A DNA stretch of 64,000 nt. Source: Flavobacterium sp. LC2016-12. GTDB taxonomy: Bacteria; Bacteroidota; Bacteroidia; Flavobacteriales; Flavobacteriaceae. The notes beneath the pieces are model-generated. The model saw only the letters and a program-made list of their open reading frames with translations, was not told where the DNA came from and ran no database searches. Where the stretch lies: assembly GCF_015351595.1 (NCBI RefSeq), contig NZ_JADKPT010000010.1, forward strand, positions 62,001 to 126,000, read 5' to 3'. Shown here piece after piece: positions 8,474 to 16,960 of the stretch. The position numbers and the translations under genes are program-made. Each line of letters begins with the position of its first letter. Within the stretch, counting starts at the first letter, position 1.

Positions 8474-10480
8474 TTATTTTATTTTAAATCGTAATCCCGC
8501 ATAATACATTTGTCCAAAAATGGGTGCATACGCTACAGAAGCATCAAAATTTGGTCCAAATGGATCATTAGCACCTAAAATTGCTTTCTCCTGTTTATAA
8601 TTTCCAATATTTTCTCCACCAATATAGACTTCAAAAACTGGCGAAAAAACTCTTGTAACCTGAACATTCATAACAGCATATGAAGGTGAAAACTCAGGAA
8701 ATTGGTCTTCAACAGGGTTCGATGCTGTATAAGGTAGTTGTTGTTCGCCTGACCAATTAAAAGTATAATCAAACTTCCATTGTTTATCATCATTCATTGG
8801 AGTCTCATATTCTAAATTTCCTAAAAAACGATGTTTGGCCTGAAGCGGACGCTGAAAAGTTCCTCTTAAATAATCTGTCTTGATATCATAATATTTGTAT
8901 GCTGTTCTCAAATTCAGATTATGAATTAACTCGTAATTGAATTCCAATTGAAAACTATTTGCAAAGGAACTTCCCTTTAAATTATAAAACAAAACATCCT
9001 GTGGACTTTGCATCAAATCGACAACAGCCTGATTTTGAAAATCAGTTCTATAGAAATCAAAACCAGCTTCTGCATTTTTATTAAAAAGTTTAAACTTCTG
9101 CGAAAAACTAATGCCATAATTCCAGGCAATTTCGGGATTCAAACCGTAAATTTTTCCATTATTATCTAATATTGAAAACGTTCTGGAACTTGCAAACAAC
9201 TGTTGATTCTCCGCAAAAATGTTAGCTGAACGCTTTCCTCTTCCCGCAGAAAAACGAATTACACCATTTTCCCATGGATTATAGCGCATGTGCAAACGAG
9301 GCGTTACAAAAAAACCTAATCGATTATGGTTATCCACTCTTCCACCTAATATCAAACTGAAATTATCTGTATTATCATAGGTGTATTCAAAAAATGCGCC
9401 AACCGAATTATCAATTCGGCTGTAATCTGTGACGTTCACAAATTCCTGATATTGATCGTAGGTAAAATTTAAACCTGTTGAGAATTTGTGTTTCGTATTA
9501 TTAATAATCGAATTGAAGATCAAATTTGAATAAAAGCTATTCTGCTTAATATCATAAAGATTCAATCCAAAATAAGAATTTTGATTATGACTGTTAAAAG
9601 CATTTTGAAAACCAATACTCTGGTAAGGCATATCTTTAAAAACATAACCAATTTTAGTCGACACATCAAAACGTTCCGTATTGATTTCTGACCCCCAATT
9701 ATTCGTTGTTCCGCGATCTCTGTCTTTATCAAAATCAACTTCACCGGTTTGTTTTTTATCATTCATATATCTGAAATTGATAAAACTCACCAACCCACTT
9801 TCGGGATCATAATATTGGTATCGGTTTAAAACATTGATTTGTTTTCCTAATGGATTATCCAAAAAACCGTCATTATTCATATCGTTTTTAGCCACACGTG
9901 TATTTCCATGAACAAATAAACTTGTCGCCCATTTATCGGATATTTTTTTATTGAAGTGTGTATTCAATTCAAAACGGGCATCCGTAGATCCGTAAGCGTT
10001 TAAGAAAAACGGAATATCGCTCAAAGGCTTTAAAAGCTCGGTATTTATTTGTCCCGAAATACTTTCATAACCGTTTATAACACTTCCCGCTCCTTTTGTA
10101 ATTTGAACACTTTCGATCCAGGTTCCGGGTGTAAATGATAATCCATATGCCTGTGAAGCTCCACGAACTGATGGGATATTTTCTTCCGTAATCATCAAGT
10201 ACGGACTTGTTAAACCTAACATTTTTATTTGTTTGGTTCCTGTCAGAGCATCAGAAAAATTAACATCGATTGATGGATTTGTCTCGAAACTTTCAGCCAG
10301 ATTACAACAAGCGGCTTTTAGCAACTCTTTACTTGTAATTACGGTTGTATTGGATGTAAGTGTATAGGATTTTTTTATTCCTTTTTGCTTTTTGGTAATT
10401 TTTACTTCCTGTAAATCTTCTTGAGAAAAAACAGATACTGAAAGCAAAATCATACCAAACAGCATAATATTTTTTTGCAT
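8474..10480 (-). CDS. TonB-dependent outer-membrane receptor, probable metal-linked
   Basis: This 668-residue protein has a signal peptide (about residues 1-19), no N-terminal carboxypeptidase-like domain, a plug domain (about 40-155, with NPSIDVNFSD and SYE/SGQINTELLKP landmarks) and a beta-barrel ending in an aromatic/basic strand (YYAGLRFKIK). A cysteine pair (AACCNLAE) sits early in the plug at about residues 57-58, which is uncommon in such receptors. The gene lies between an HMA-domain protein gene and a HYC_CC_PP-type gene, so copper or a related metal complex is the likely cargo. That substrate is inferred from neighbours only. Confidence 0.9.
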   Translation of the reverse strand: MQKNIMLFGMILLSVSVFSQEDLQEVKITKKQKGIKKSYTLTSNTTVITSKELLKAACCNLAESFETNPSIDVNFSDALTGTKQIKMLGLTSPYLMITEENIPSVRGASQAYGLSFTPGTWIESVQITKGAGSVINGYESISGQINTELLKPLSDIPFFLNAYGSTDARFELNTHFNKKISDKWATSLFVHGNTRVAKNDMNNDGFLDNPLGKQINVLNRYQYYDPESGLVSFINFRYMNDKKQTGEVDFDKDRDRGTTNNWGSEINTERFDVSTKIGYVFKDMPYQSIGFQNAFNSHNQNSYFGLNLYDIKQNSFYSNLIFNSIINNTKHKFSTGLNFTYDQYQEFVNVTDYSRIDNSVGAFFEYTYDNTDNFSLILGGRVDNHNRLGFFVTPRLHMRYNPWENGVIRFSAGRGKRSANIFAENQQLFASSRTFSILDNNGKIYGLNPEIAWNYGISFSQKFKLFNKNAEAGFDFYRTDFQNQAVVDLMQSPQDVLFYNLKGSSFANSFQLEFNYELIHNLNLRTAYKYYDIKTDYLRGTFQRPLQAKHRFLGNLEYETPMNDDKQWKFDYTFNWSGEQQLPYTASNPVEDQFPEFSPSYAVMNVQVTRVFSPVFEVYIGGENIGNYKQEKAILGANDPFGPNFDASVAYAPIFGQMYYAGLRFKIK

Positions 10481-10593
10481 AAAAAATGATTTTAATAGTA
10501 ATTAGAAAACTGTTTTTTTCAAATTCTTCAAATAGAAAAACTAAAACAGCATGTCACAAGCCACAGAAAGACTTGATTCTAAAAACATTAAAA

Positions 10594-10992
10594 TCAGGAG
10601 TAGAAAATATATTGATTGTATAATTTGAATAAGGGGGGCGCATTCGCATCAGAATAATACGAAATGATTTGATTGCTTTTAAAATTCGGAATTGACAAAA
10701 ACGCAGCTGGTTGATATTCCTGAATTACTGCTTGAAAAGCAATTTGAAAAAAGAATATTTTGAAAGTAGCATTATCCGATTTCTTTTCGATGTGCACCAC
10801 TTTATCTTTACAACAAGATGATTTTTTTTCAGCAGATCCACAGCAGCTTTTTTCCGGAGCAGCCGCAGCTGAAGTATTCAAGGAAACAGAAGCAATTTCT
10901 CCTCCGCAATAATGCACATCAAAAGCAAACCCAATGTTGGAAACCAACAATAGGAACGCTAAAAATAATCCTGTGCATTTCTTTAGATTCAT
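10594..10992 (-). CDS. HYC_CC_PP family exported protein
   Basis: The 132-residue product has a signal peptide (about residues 1-23) and the pattern that names this Bacteroidota family: HYC at 27-29, two CC pairs at 50-51 and 60-61, and PP at 119-120 near the C-terminus. The cysteine and histidine content suggests metal binding. Genes of this type commonly sit next to TonB receptors and HMA proteins, as here. It is the upstream member of the three-gene group on the minus strand; its biochemical role is not known to me. Confidence 0.85.
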   Translation of the reverse strand: MNLKKCTGLFLAFLLLVSNIGFAFDVHYCGGEIASVSLNTSAAAAPEKSCCGSAEKKSSCCKDKVVHIEKKSDNATFKIFFFQIAFQAVIQEYQPAAFLSIPNFKSNQIISYYSDANAPPLFKLYNQYIFYS

Positions 10993-10996
10993 ACTG

Positions 10997-11004
10997 CAAA
11001 ACTA
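10997..11004 (-). promoter_or_regulatory. Candidate -7 box immediately before the HYC_CC_PP gene
   Basis: Read on the minus strand the bases are TAGTTTTG, a match to TAnnTTTG. The box ends only about five bases before the ATG at 10992, so if used it would give a leaderless or nearly leaderless mRNA. Confidence 0.35.
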
Positions 11005-11037
11005 TTTAAAAAACGGCAGAAAAGATTTAATGAAATG

Positions 11038-11484
11038 TTATTTTTTAAAATTTAGTTGCTGATAATAGAATGCTGGAATGAAAAGCAAAACAAATATGGG
11101 TTGAATGATAAATCGTCGTACATAAAAAAGCAGCCAGTTCGCGTCAGGAAAACAATTCAGAATAGCAAAAAATAACACAAAGAGCACCACTAAAAAAAAT
11201 AAATAAAGAAAAGTACTGAACTTTAAAATTTCTCTATCTCGAAACAATGCATAAATAAGTATTAGTGATAAAATAGTGTTCAAAAAATACCGCAAAAATA
11301 GCCCGCAAAAAAGTTTAAAAGAATCAACTTTAGGAAATGGTAAATTTTTAAAATCCAGCTCAAAATACTCTAAAAACGGATCATAAAACAATTCACTTTC
11401 AAACGTTCTGATTAACCCAAAACATAGTACTACAAATATTGCCGTTAGAATTTCAACCCCATACTTCATTATATTACTTCGCAT
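11038..11484 (-). CDS. Exosortase F-associated membrane protein
   Basis: A 148-residue integral membrane protein with about four helices and the conserved-looking loop FYDPFLEYFELDFKNLPFP (about residues 33-52). Its start overlaps the end of the exosortase gene by 11 bases. Its size, topology and invariable pairing with XrtF match the family annotated as exosortase F-associated protein in flavobacteria. The function is unknown; it is presumably an accessory of the exosortase. Confidence 0.85.
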   Translation of the reverse strand: MRSNIMKYGVEILTAIFVVLCFGLIRTFESELFYDPFLEYFELDFKNLPFPKVDSFKLFCGLFLRYFLNTILSLILIYALFRDREILKFSTFLYLFFLVVLFVLFFAILNCFPDANWLLFYVRRFIIQPIFVLLFIPAFYYQQLNFKK

Positions 11485-12010
11485 ATTTCGAAAATTTATT
11501 TACCCAAAATACCCATAAGATAAAAACCAACCCGTAAATAATTAAAGGAAATAAAACGCCGTGCAAGATATGTTCTTTTTCAGGGAAGCGAAATAACAAA
11601 ACGGTCAAAATTGCAATCCGAATCACATTTAAAAGATATATCAAAATACTTCCTGTTATTATAAACAGTAAAGTTGTTTTAAGTTTTCCGGAAAAAGCAA
11701 TTATAAAAGAGATAAACAAAATAATAACACTTATTGCATTACAGCCTTCTACAATTCTAATCGTATATTTTTTATTATACCAAACTTCAAAATAAGGATG
11801 CAATACACTTTTCTGAATAAGGATATCACAATTAAACAACTGCATTAGCCATTCTACATTATGACTAACAATAGTAGTTGCTCCATCAACATCATTGGCG
11901 GCGAAACCATTTAAATAAAGCTTATAAAGTAGAGTCAATACAATATAAGCTGAAAAGAAGGTGCCTATAAAAACAAGAAAAGGCTTAAATTGTATTAAAT
12001 ATTTTTTCAA
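11474..12010 (-). CDS. xrtF: Exosortase family protein XrtF
   Basis: Exosortases are inner-membrane cysteine transpeptidases that process proteins with a C-terminal sorting helix. This short 178-residue form has several membrane helices and the full catalytic triad pattern: Cys90 in VEGCNAIS, Arg131 in LNVIRIAIL and His150 in EHILHGVLFPL. Its size and its pairing with the associated protein identify the flavobacterial XrtF type. No PEP-CTERM-like C-terminal tail was noticed among the proteins encoded in the window, so its substrate is not visible here. It is divergent from the GAF-domain gene. Confidence 0.92.
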   Translation of the reverse strand: MKKYLIQFKPFLVFIGTFFSAYIVLTLLYKLYLNGFAANDVDGATTIVSHNVEWLMQLFNCDILIQKSVLHPYFEVWYNKKYTIRIVEGCNAISVIILFISFIIAFSGKLKTTLLFIITGSILIYLLNVIRIAILTVLLFRFPEKEHILHGVLFPLIIYGLVFILWVFWVNKFSKYAK

Positions 12011-12056
12011 GAGATTTTTTTTTCAAATTTATGTATTTTTTGAGACTAGCTTTAAA

Positions 12057-12064
12057 TACTTTTG
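12057..12064 (+). promoter_or_regulatory. Candidate -7 box for the GAF-domain gene
   Basis: TACTTTTG fits TAnnTTTG and lies 16 bases before the ATG at 12081. It also argues against any start further upstream, since that would precede the transcript. Confidence 0.5.
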
Positions 12065-12080
12065 TATAAAATTTTATATC

Positions 12081-12536
12081 ATGACATTTCAGGAATTACA
12101 ACCAAAAATAAGCGCTATTGTTACTGATAACAACGCAGAAAGAGACGAAAAATTATTGGCAATATGTCAGTTATTAAATGAAAATGTAGAATACTATAAC
12201 TGGGTTGGTTTTTATTTTGCGAATCACGAGAATAAAACCTTACATCTCGGTCCTTATGTAGGTGCAGAAACAGATCATACCGTAATTCCTTTTGGAAAAG
12301 GCATTTGCGGACAAGTTGCAGAAAGCAATGCTAATTTTGTAGTTCCGGACGTAGCTGCTCAGGACAATTATATTGCATGTAGCTTTACAGTAAAATCAGA
12401 AATTGTGGTTCCTCTATTTGTGAATGGAGCAAACATTGGTCAGATTGATATTGACAGTCATGTTATTGATCCTTTTACTGAAGCCGATGAAAGATTTTTG
12501 GAGTTTGTAAATCAAGAGGTTGCAAAACTGTTTTAA
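12081..12536 (+). CDS. GAF-domain protein, free methionine-R-sulfoxide reductase-like
   Basis: The 151-residue product is a single GAF domain resembling free methionine-R-sulfoxide reductase (fRMsr, E. coli MsrC). The segments FGKGICGQVA and YIACSF carry Cys76 and Cys100, spaced 24 residues apart like Cys94 and Cys118 of E. coli. The position ten residues before Cys76, where E. coli has Cys84, is His66 here, so one of the three redox cysteines is missing. The ATG at 12081 was chosen because an in-frame upstream extension would run into the divergent xrtF gene and past a -7 box. Enzyme activity is likely but not certain. Confidence 0.85.
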   Translation: MTFQELQPKISAIVTDNNAERDEKLLAICQLLNENVEYYNWVGFYFANHENKTLHLGPYVGAETDHTVIPFGKGICGQVAESNANFVVPDVAAQDNYIACSFTVKSEIVVPLFVNGANIGQIDIDSHVIDPFTEADERFLEFVNQEVAKLF

Positions 12537-12567
12537 AAGCACTATTTTTAGTAGAAAAAAGATTTGA

Positions 12568-13263
12568 ATGAAAAAAAACAGATTCATCTTATTTCTTCTT
12601 ATAATTTCAGTCAATCTATCAGCGCAAATTAATATAGTCTCAAAGAAAATTTTTCTTGATTCATTAGATCGCGAAGCTACACCAGAAAATTATAGCTACA
12701 CTAGAGTAATTACCAATTATTCTCAAAAAAGTGTCCGCTATGTTGTAACTGACTTTTACAAAAATGGAAGAAAGAAAATGACAGGCGCAACATTAGATAA
12801 AGACATTTTGAAAAAAGATGGCCAATTTATTTACTATTATAAAAATGGTGTAAAAGAAGCTGTTGTAGATTATTCCGAAGATCACAAAAACGGTAAAGAG
12901 ATTACTTGGTATGAAAATCAAATTAAAAAATGGGAGAAGCAGAATTTTTGGGATACAAAAACTAAAAAATCTCAAACTTTAATCCTTAATTTTTGGGATC
13001 CGGATAAAAATCAAACCGTAGTTGATGGAAATGGAGAATATGAGGAAACTGATAAATTTATAACACAAAAAGGAGTTGTTAAAGATGGATTGAAACAAGG
13101 TGTCTGGCAGGGAAATGACATTTTACATAAGACTACTTTTATTGATAATTATGATCGAGGTATTTTAATTTCGGGAGTAAGTACAGACGAAAATAATATG
13201 AAGCTCTCTTATTCTTCATTGAATGAAAAACAGACTGGTAAAAAAGCAGAAAAGAAAAAGTAG
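12568..13263 (+). CDS. Exported YwqK/MORN-like repeat protein
   Basis: The 231-residue product begins with a signal peptide (about residues 1-20) and contains repeats of the type FYKNGRKKMTG, YYKNGVKEAVVDY and WYENQIKKWEKQ, spaced about 22-25 residues apart. These resemble the MORN-variant repeats of the YwqK family. Such beta-hairpin repeats are often called antitoxin-like in databases, but no toxin gene is adjacent and the protein is exported, so I do not infer a toxin-antitoxin role. It lies 31 bases after the GAF gene and may be co-transcribed. Confidence 0.7.
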   Translation: MKKNRFILFLLIISVNLSAQINIVSKKIFLDSLDREATPENYSYTRVITNYSQKSVRYVVTDFYKNGRKKMTGATLDKDILKKDGQFIYYYKNGVKEAVVDYSEDHKNGKEITWYENQIKKWEKQNFWDTKTKKSQTLILNFWDPDKNQTVVDGNGEYEETDKFITQKGVVKDGLKQGVWQGNDILHKTTFIDNYDRGILISGVSTDENNMKLSYSSLNEKQTGKKAEKKK

Positions 13264-13407
13264 TTTGTAACCGTTAAAAGCACTTTCAAATAGCGACATT
13301 TAAAAATAAACAACCTCAAAATCAACAAATAAAAGATTTTCCGCACCTTAAATTCGCTAATCATTAAAATTTTCAGTTTATAAATTTATTTTCTCAAAAA
13401 AAAGTTC

Positions 13408-13415
13408 TAATTTTG
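13408..13415 (+). promoter_or_regulatory. Candidate -7 box for rpsO
   Basis: TAATTTTG matches TAnnTTTG and is followed by GCACC and a leader of about 55 bases before the rpsO ATG. Confidence 0.6.
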
Positions 13416-13471
13416 CACCCGTCTTACAAAAGTTGTAGAGACATACATAAAAATCATTAAATAATATTGGA

Positions 13472-13738
13472 ATGTATTTAACTAAAGAAAAGAAAGAAGA
13501 GATTTTCGCTCAACACGGTGCTGCAACAAACACTGGAAGCGCAGAAGGTCAAATTGCATTGTTCACTTACAGAATTTCACACTTAACTGAGCACTTGAAA
13601 AAAAATCGTCACGATTATAACACTGAGCGTTCACTTGTACTATTAGTAGGTAAAAGAAGAGCTTTGTTGGATTACTTGAAAAAGAAAGAGATCAACAGAT
13701 ATCGTGAGATTATCAAAGTATTGAATATCAGAAAATAA
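13472..13738 (+). CDS. rpsO: 30S ribosomal protein S15
   Basis: uS15 binds the central domain of 16S rRNA and helps assemble the 30S platform. The 88-residue length is standard. The diagnostic helices are clear: TGSAEGQIALFTYRISHLTEHLKKNRHDYNTERSL followed by LVGKRRALLDYLKKKEINRY. It is followed by a hairpin terminator and then pnp, the common bacterial rpsO-pnp order. Confidence 0.98.
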   Translation: MYLTKEKKEEIFAQHGAATNTGSAEGQIALFTYRISHLTEHLKKNRHDYNTERSLVLLVGKRRALLDYLKKKEINRYREIIKVLNIRK

Positions 13739-13750
13739 TCAATATAGAAA

Positions 13751-13780
13751 AGAGGTGCGAGAGTGCCTCTTTTTGTTTTT
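13751..13780 (+). terminator. rpsO terminator
   Basis: Arms AGAGGTGC (13751-13758) and GTGCCTCT (13763-13770) pair with two wobbles around a GAGA loop and are followed by a T-rich run. Placed 12 bases after the rpsO stop, it should reduce read-through into pnp. Confidence 0.75.
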
Positions 13781-13899
13781 ACATTACAAGCATTTTAAGA
13801 AAAAAAGTTTGGTTTTTCATTGGGTTTTAGAAACAACAACTACACACACAACAACTACAACACAACTAAAACCCATTGTATAACCAATAAGGAAAAATT

Positions 13900-16035
13900 A
13901 TGATTCCACAATTATTTGTAGAAAAGATCGATTTAGGTGATGGCAGAAGCATCACAATCGAGACGGGTCGTTTAGCTAAACAAGCTGACGGTTCGGTAGT
14001 AGTAAGAATGGGCGACACGATGATTCTTGCAACAGCAGTTTCAGCTCGCACTTCAAACCCAGCGGTTGACTTTTTACCATTAACGGTAGATTACCGCGAA
14101 AAATTCGCAGCAGCAGGTCGTTTCCCAGGAGGTTTCTTCAAAAGAGAGGCTCGTCCTAGTGATAGCGAAGTTTTAACAATGAGATTAGTAGACCGTGTTT
14201 TACGTCCACTTTTTCCAGATGATTACCACGCTGAGACTCAGGTTATGATTCAGTTAATGTCTCACGACGAAGAAGTTATGCCAGACGCTTTAGCTGGTTT
14301 AGCTGCATCTGCAGCATTAGCAGTTTCAGATATTCCTTTTTACAACTTAATTTCAGAAGTTCGTGTTGCACGTATCGACGGAAAATTTGTAATCAACCCA
14401 AGCAGAGTAGAATTAGAAAAATCTGACATCGATATGATGATTGGTGCTTCTATGGATTCTGTTGCCATGGTTGAAGGAGAGATGAAAGAAATTTCAGAAG
14501 CTGAAATGGTTGAAGCAATTAAATTTGCTCACGAAGCTATTAAAGTTCAAATTCAGGCGCAATTGCGTTTACAAGCTGCTTTTGGTAAAAAAGAAATTCG
14601 TACTTACGAAGGTGAGAAAGAAAACGAAGAAATTTACAAAAAAGTAAAAGCTGCAGCATATGATAAAATTTATGCTATTGCAAAAGTTGGTTCAGCTAAA
14701 CACGAAAGAGGCGCTGCATTTGCTGAAGTAAAAGAAGAAGTAAAAGCTTTATTTACTGAAGAAGAATTAGCTGCTGATGGAGATTTAGTTTCTAAATATT
14801 TCTACAAAACAAACAAAGAAGCTGTTCGTAATGTAGTATTGGAATTAGGCGTTCGTTTAGATGGTAGAAAAACTACAGACATCAGACCAATCTGGTGTGA
14901 AACTGATTATTTACCAAGAGTTCACGGTTCTTCTTTATTTACACGTGGAGAAACTCAGGCTTTGGCGACAGTAACTTTAGGAACTTCCAGAGAAGCTAAC
15001 CAAATTGATTCTCCATCTGAACAAGGTGAAGAGAAATTCTACTTACACTATAACTTCCCTCCTTTCTCTACTGGTGAAGCAAAACCACTAAGAGGAACTT
15101 CAAGAAGAGAAGTTGGTCACGGTAACTTGGCTCAAAGAGCTTTGAAAAATATGATTCCTGCTGATTGTCCTTACACAATTCGTATTGTTTCTGAAGTTTT
15201 AGAATCTAACGGTTCTTCTTCTATGGCAACAGTTTGTGCTGGTACAATGGCTTTGATGGATGCTGGAGTTCAAATGGTAAAACCAGTTTCTGGAATTGCT
15301 ATGGGATTAATTACTGACGGTGAGAAATTTGCTGTATTGTCAGACATTTTAGGTGATGAAGATCACTTAGGAGATATGGACTTTAAAGTAACCGGAACTG
15401 CTGATGGTATTACAGCTTGTCAAATGGACATCAAAATTGATGGTTTACGTTATGACATTATGGAGCAAGCTTTAGGGCAAGCACGTGAAGGACGTTTACA
15501 CATCTTAGGAAAATTAACTGAGACTATTGCTGCGCCAAGAGCCGATGTAAAAGCTCATGCACCAAAAATCATTACCAGAACTATTCCTGGAAACTTTATT
15601 GGAGCATTAATTGGACCTGGTGGAAAAGTAATTCAGGAATTACAAAAAGCTACTGGAACAACTATTGTAATCAACGAAGTTGACGAGCAAGGTGTCATCG
15701 AAATCTTAGGTACAGATCCTGCTGGAATTGAAGCAGTATTGGCTAAAATTAAGTCAATCACTTTTAAACCACAAATGGGAGAAGCTTACGAAGTTAAAGT
15801 AATTAAAATGTTAGATTTTGGAGCTGTAGTAGAATATACTGCTGCACCAGGAAATGAAGTTTTATTACACGTATCTGAGCTAGCTTGGGAACGCACTGAG
15901 AATGTTACTGATGTTGTGAACATGGGTGATGTATTTGAAGTGAAATACTTAGGTGTTGATCCTAAAACTAAAAAAGAAAAAGTGTCAAGAAAAGCACTTT
16001 TACAAAGACCTCCACGTGAGGAGAAAAAAGAGTAA
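13900..16035 (+). CDS. pnp: Polyribonucleotide nucleotidyltransferase (PNPase)
   Basis: PNPase degrades RNA phosphorolytically from the 3' end and can add tails. The 711-residue product shows two RNase PH core domains (about residues 10-145 and 320-540, the second with [18 protein letters not shown]), an alpha-helical linker between them, a KH domain (about 560-620, with [16 protein letters not shown]) and a C-terminal S1 domain (about 630-700). The length is typical. It has its own leader of more than 100 bases after the rpsO terminator, and a strong terminator behind it. Confidence 0.98.
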   Translation: MIPQLFVEKIDLGDGRSITIETGRLAKQADGSVVVRMGDTMILATAVSARTSNPAVDFLPLTVDYREKFAAAGRFPGGFFKREARPSDSEVLTMRLVDRVLRPLFPDDYHAETQVMIQLMSHDEEVMPDALAGLAASAALAVSDIPFYNLISEVRVARIDGKFVINPSRVELEKSDIDMMIGASMDSVAMVEGEMKEISEAEMVEAIKFAHEAIKVQIQAQLRLQAAFGKKEIRTYEGEKENEEIYKKVKAAAYDKIYAIAKVGSAKHERGAAFAEVKEEVKALFTEEELAADGDLVSKYFYKTNKEAVRNVVLELGVRLDGRKTTDIRPIWCETDYLPRVHGSSLFTRGETQALATVTLGTSREANQIDSPSEQGEEKFYLHYNFPPFSTGEAKPLRGTSRREVGHGNLAQRALKNMIPADCPYTIRIVSEVLESNGSSSMATVCAGTMALMDAGVQMVKPVSGIAMGLITDGEKFAVLSDILGDEDHLGDMDFKVTGTADGITACQMDIKIDGLRYDIMEQALGQAREGRLHILGKLTETIAAPRADVKAHAPKIITRTIPGNFIGALIGPGGKVIQELQKATGTTIVINEVDEQGVIEILGTDPAGIEAVLAKIKSITFKPQMGEAYEVKVIKMLDFGAVVEYTAAPGNEVLLHVSELAWERTENVTDVVNMGDVFEVKYLGVDPKTKKEKVSRKALLQRPPREEKKE

Positions 16036-16068
16036 TCAGATCTTAGTTTACTAAAGGTTTATTCATAG

Positions 16069-16104
16069 AAAACCCCAATTCATTATTTGAATTGGGGTTT
16101 TTCG
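16069..16104 (+). terminator. pnp terminator
   Basis: Perfect 12-bp stem AACCCCAATTCA (16071-16082) with its complement (16088-16099), a 5-base loop and a following T-run: a classic intrinsic terminator. Confidence 0.93.
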
Positions 16105-16170
16105 TTTTTAAATCATAAACTTTTTATTACAATTTAACACTTTTAAGTTATTTTTGAAACATTTTTTTAA

Positions 16171-16178
16171 TACTTTTG
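16171..16178 (+). promoter_or_regulatory. Candidate -7 box for the 16.2-24.0 kb uptake cluster
   Basis: TACTTTTG fits TAnnTTTG. Transcription from here would start near 16185, which excludes a TTG at 16154 as start codon and supports the TTG at 16217. Confidence 0.45.
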
Positions 16179-16216
16179 GAATCGTCCAAACCAAAAACAT
16201 AAAAACCGCAATTCCT

Positions 16217-16960
16217 TTGAAAAATTATCAAAAAAAACACATTTATCTCCTGATCTTTTGCATCTTCTTAAACATATCCTACATACACTGCCAATCTATT
16301 GAAAAATTATCATTGTACGATTACTTTGATAACGCAGTAGGAAAAGACAACCTTAACATCAATAATGGAATAGTACATAGCGAGCCTTTCCGCCCGATAC
16401 CGAATAAAAACAGATACTACATTGATGAATTCAATATTGGCGATCTGAGTTTTGAAGGCGAAATCTATTCTAATGTCAGTCTCAAGTACGACATTTATGA
16501 CGATCAGCTTATCTACAAACAAAACGGAGTAACAGAAAACCTTCCTATTACACTGATTAAAGACAAAATTGATTTTTTTACTATCAAAAATAAAAAATTT
16601 GTCAATCTAAAAGCTGAATCAGTAAAATTCCCGACCTTAATTAATGGCATATATGAAGAAAGCTTTACCGGTAGCGAAGTCTCACTTTATACGAAACATA
16701 GAAAAGAAAAAATAAAAGTTTTTCAAACAAATGGAGTCTACTATAATTTTATTTACTACACCGACTTCTTTATAAAATACGGCAACTTTTTTTACAAGGT
16801 AGAATCCGAAAAAGATTTTAAAAAAATCTTTCCGACCTATAAAAAAGAAATAAACAATTATTATAACACGGATAAAAAGTTAGAACGATCTGACAAGAAG
16901 CAATTCATGGAAAATCTAACGAAACAAATAAATGGTCTTGTAAAAAAAAGTTCTAATTAA
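16217..16960 (+). CDS. Exported protein of unknown function, first gene of the TonB-receptor cluster
   Basis: I do not recognise the family. The chosen TTG at 16217 gives a 247-residue protein with a convincing signal peptide (basic start, hydrophobic core, cleavage near HCQS at about residues 24-27). An earlier TTG at 16154 would add 21 residues before it and lies upstream of a likely promoter box. The mature part is rich in Tyr, Lys and Asn with alternating hydrophobic strands, and no cysteine or catalytic motif is evident. Its stop codon overlaps the ATG of the TonB-dependent receptor gene (TAATG), so the two are translationally coupled. A periplasmic or outer-membrane accessory role is an inference from that coupling. 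Confidence 0.75.
   Translation: MKNYQKKHIYLLIFCIFLNISYIHCQSIEKLSLYDYFDNAVGKDNLNINNGIVHSEPFRPIPNKNRYYIDEFNIGDLSFEGEIYSNVSLKYDIYDDQLIYKQNGVTENLPITLIKDKIDFFTIKNKKFVNLKAESVKFPTLINGIYEESFTGSEVSLYTKHRKEKIKVFQTNGVYYNFIYYTDFFIKYGNFFYKVESEKDFKKIFPTYKKEINNYYNTDKKLERSDKKQFMENLTKQINGLVKKSSN

Noticed and set aside
12568..13263. YwqK-like repeats as part of a toxin-antitoxin system
   Set aside because: The product is exported and no toxin-like gene is adjacent; the antitoxin label for this repeat family is not functional evidence.
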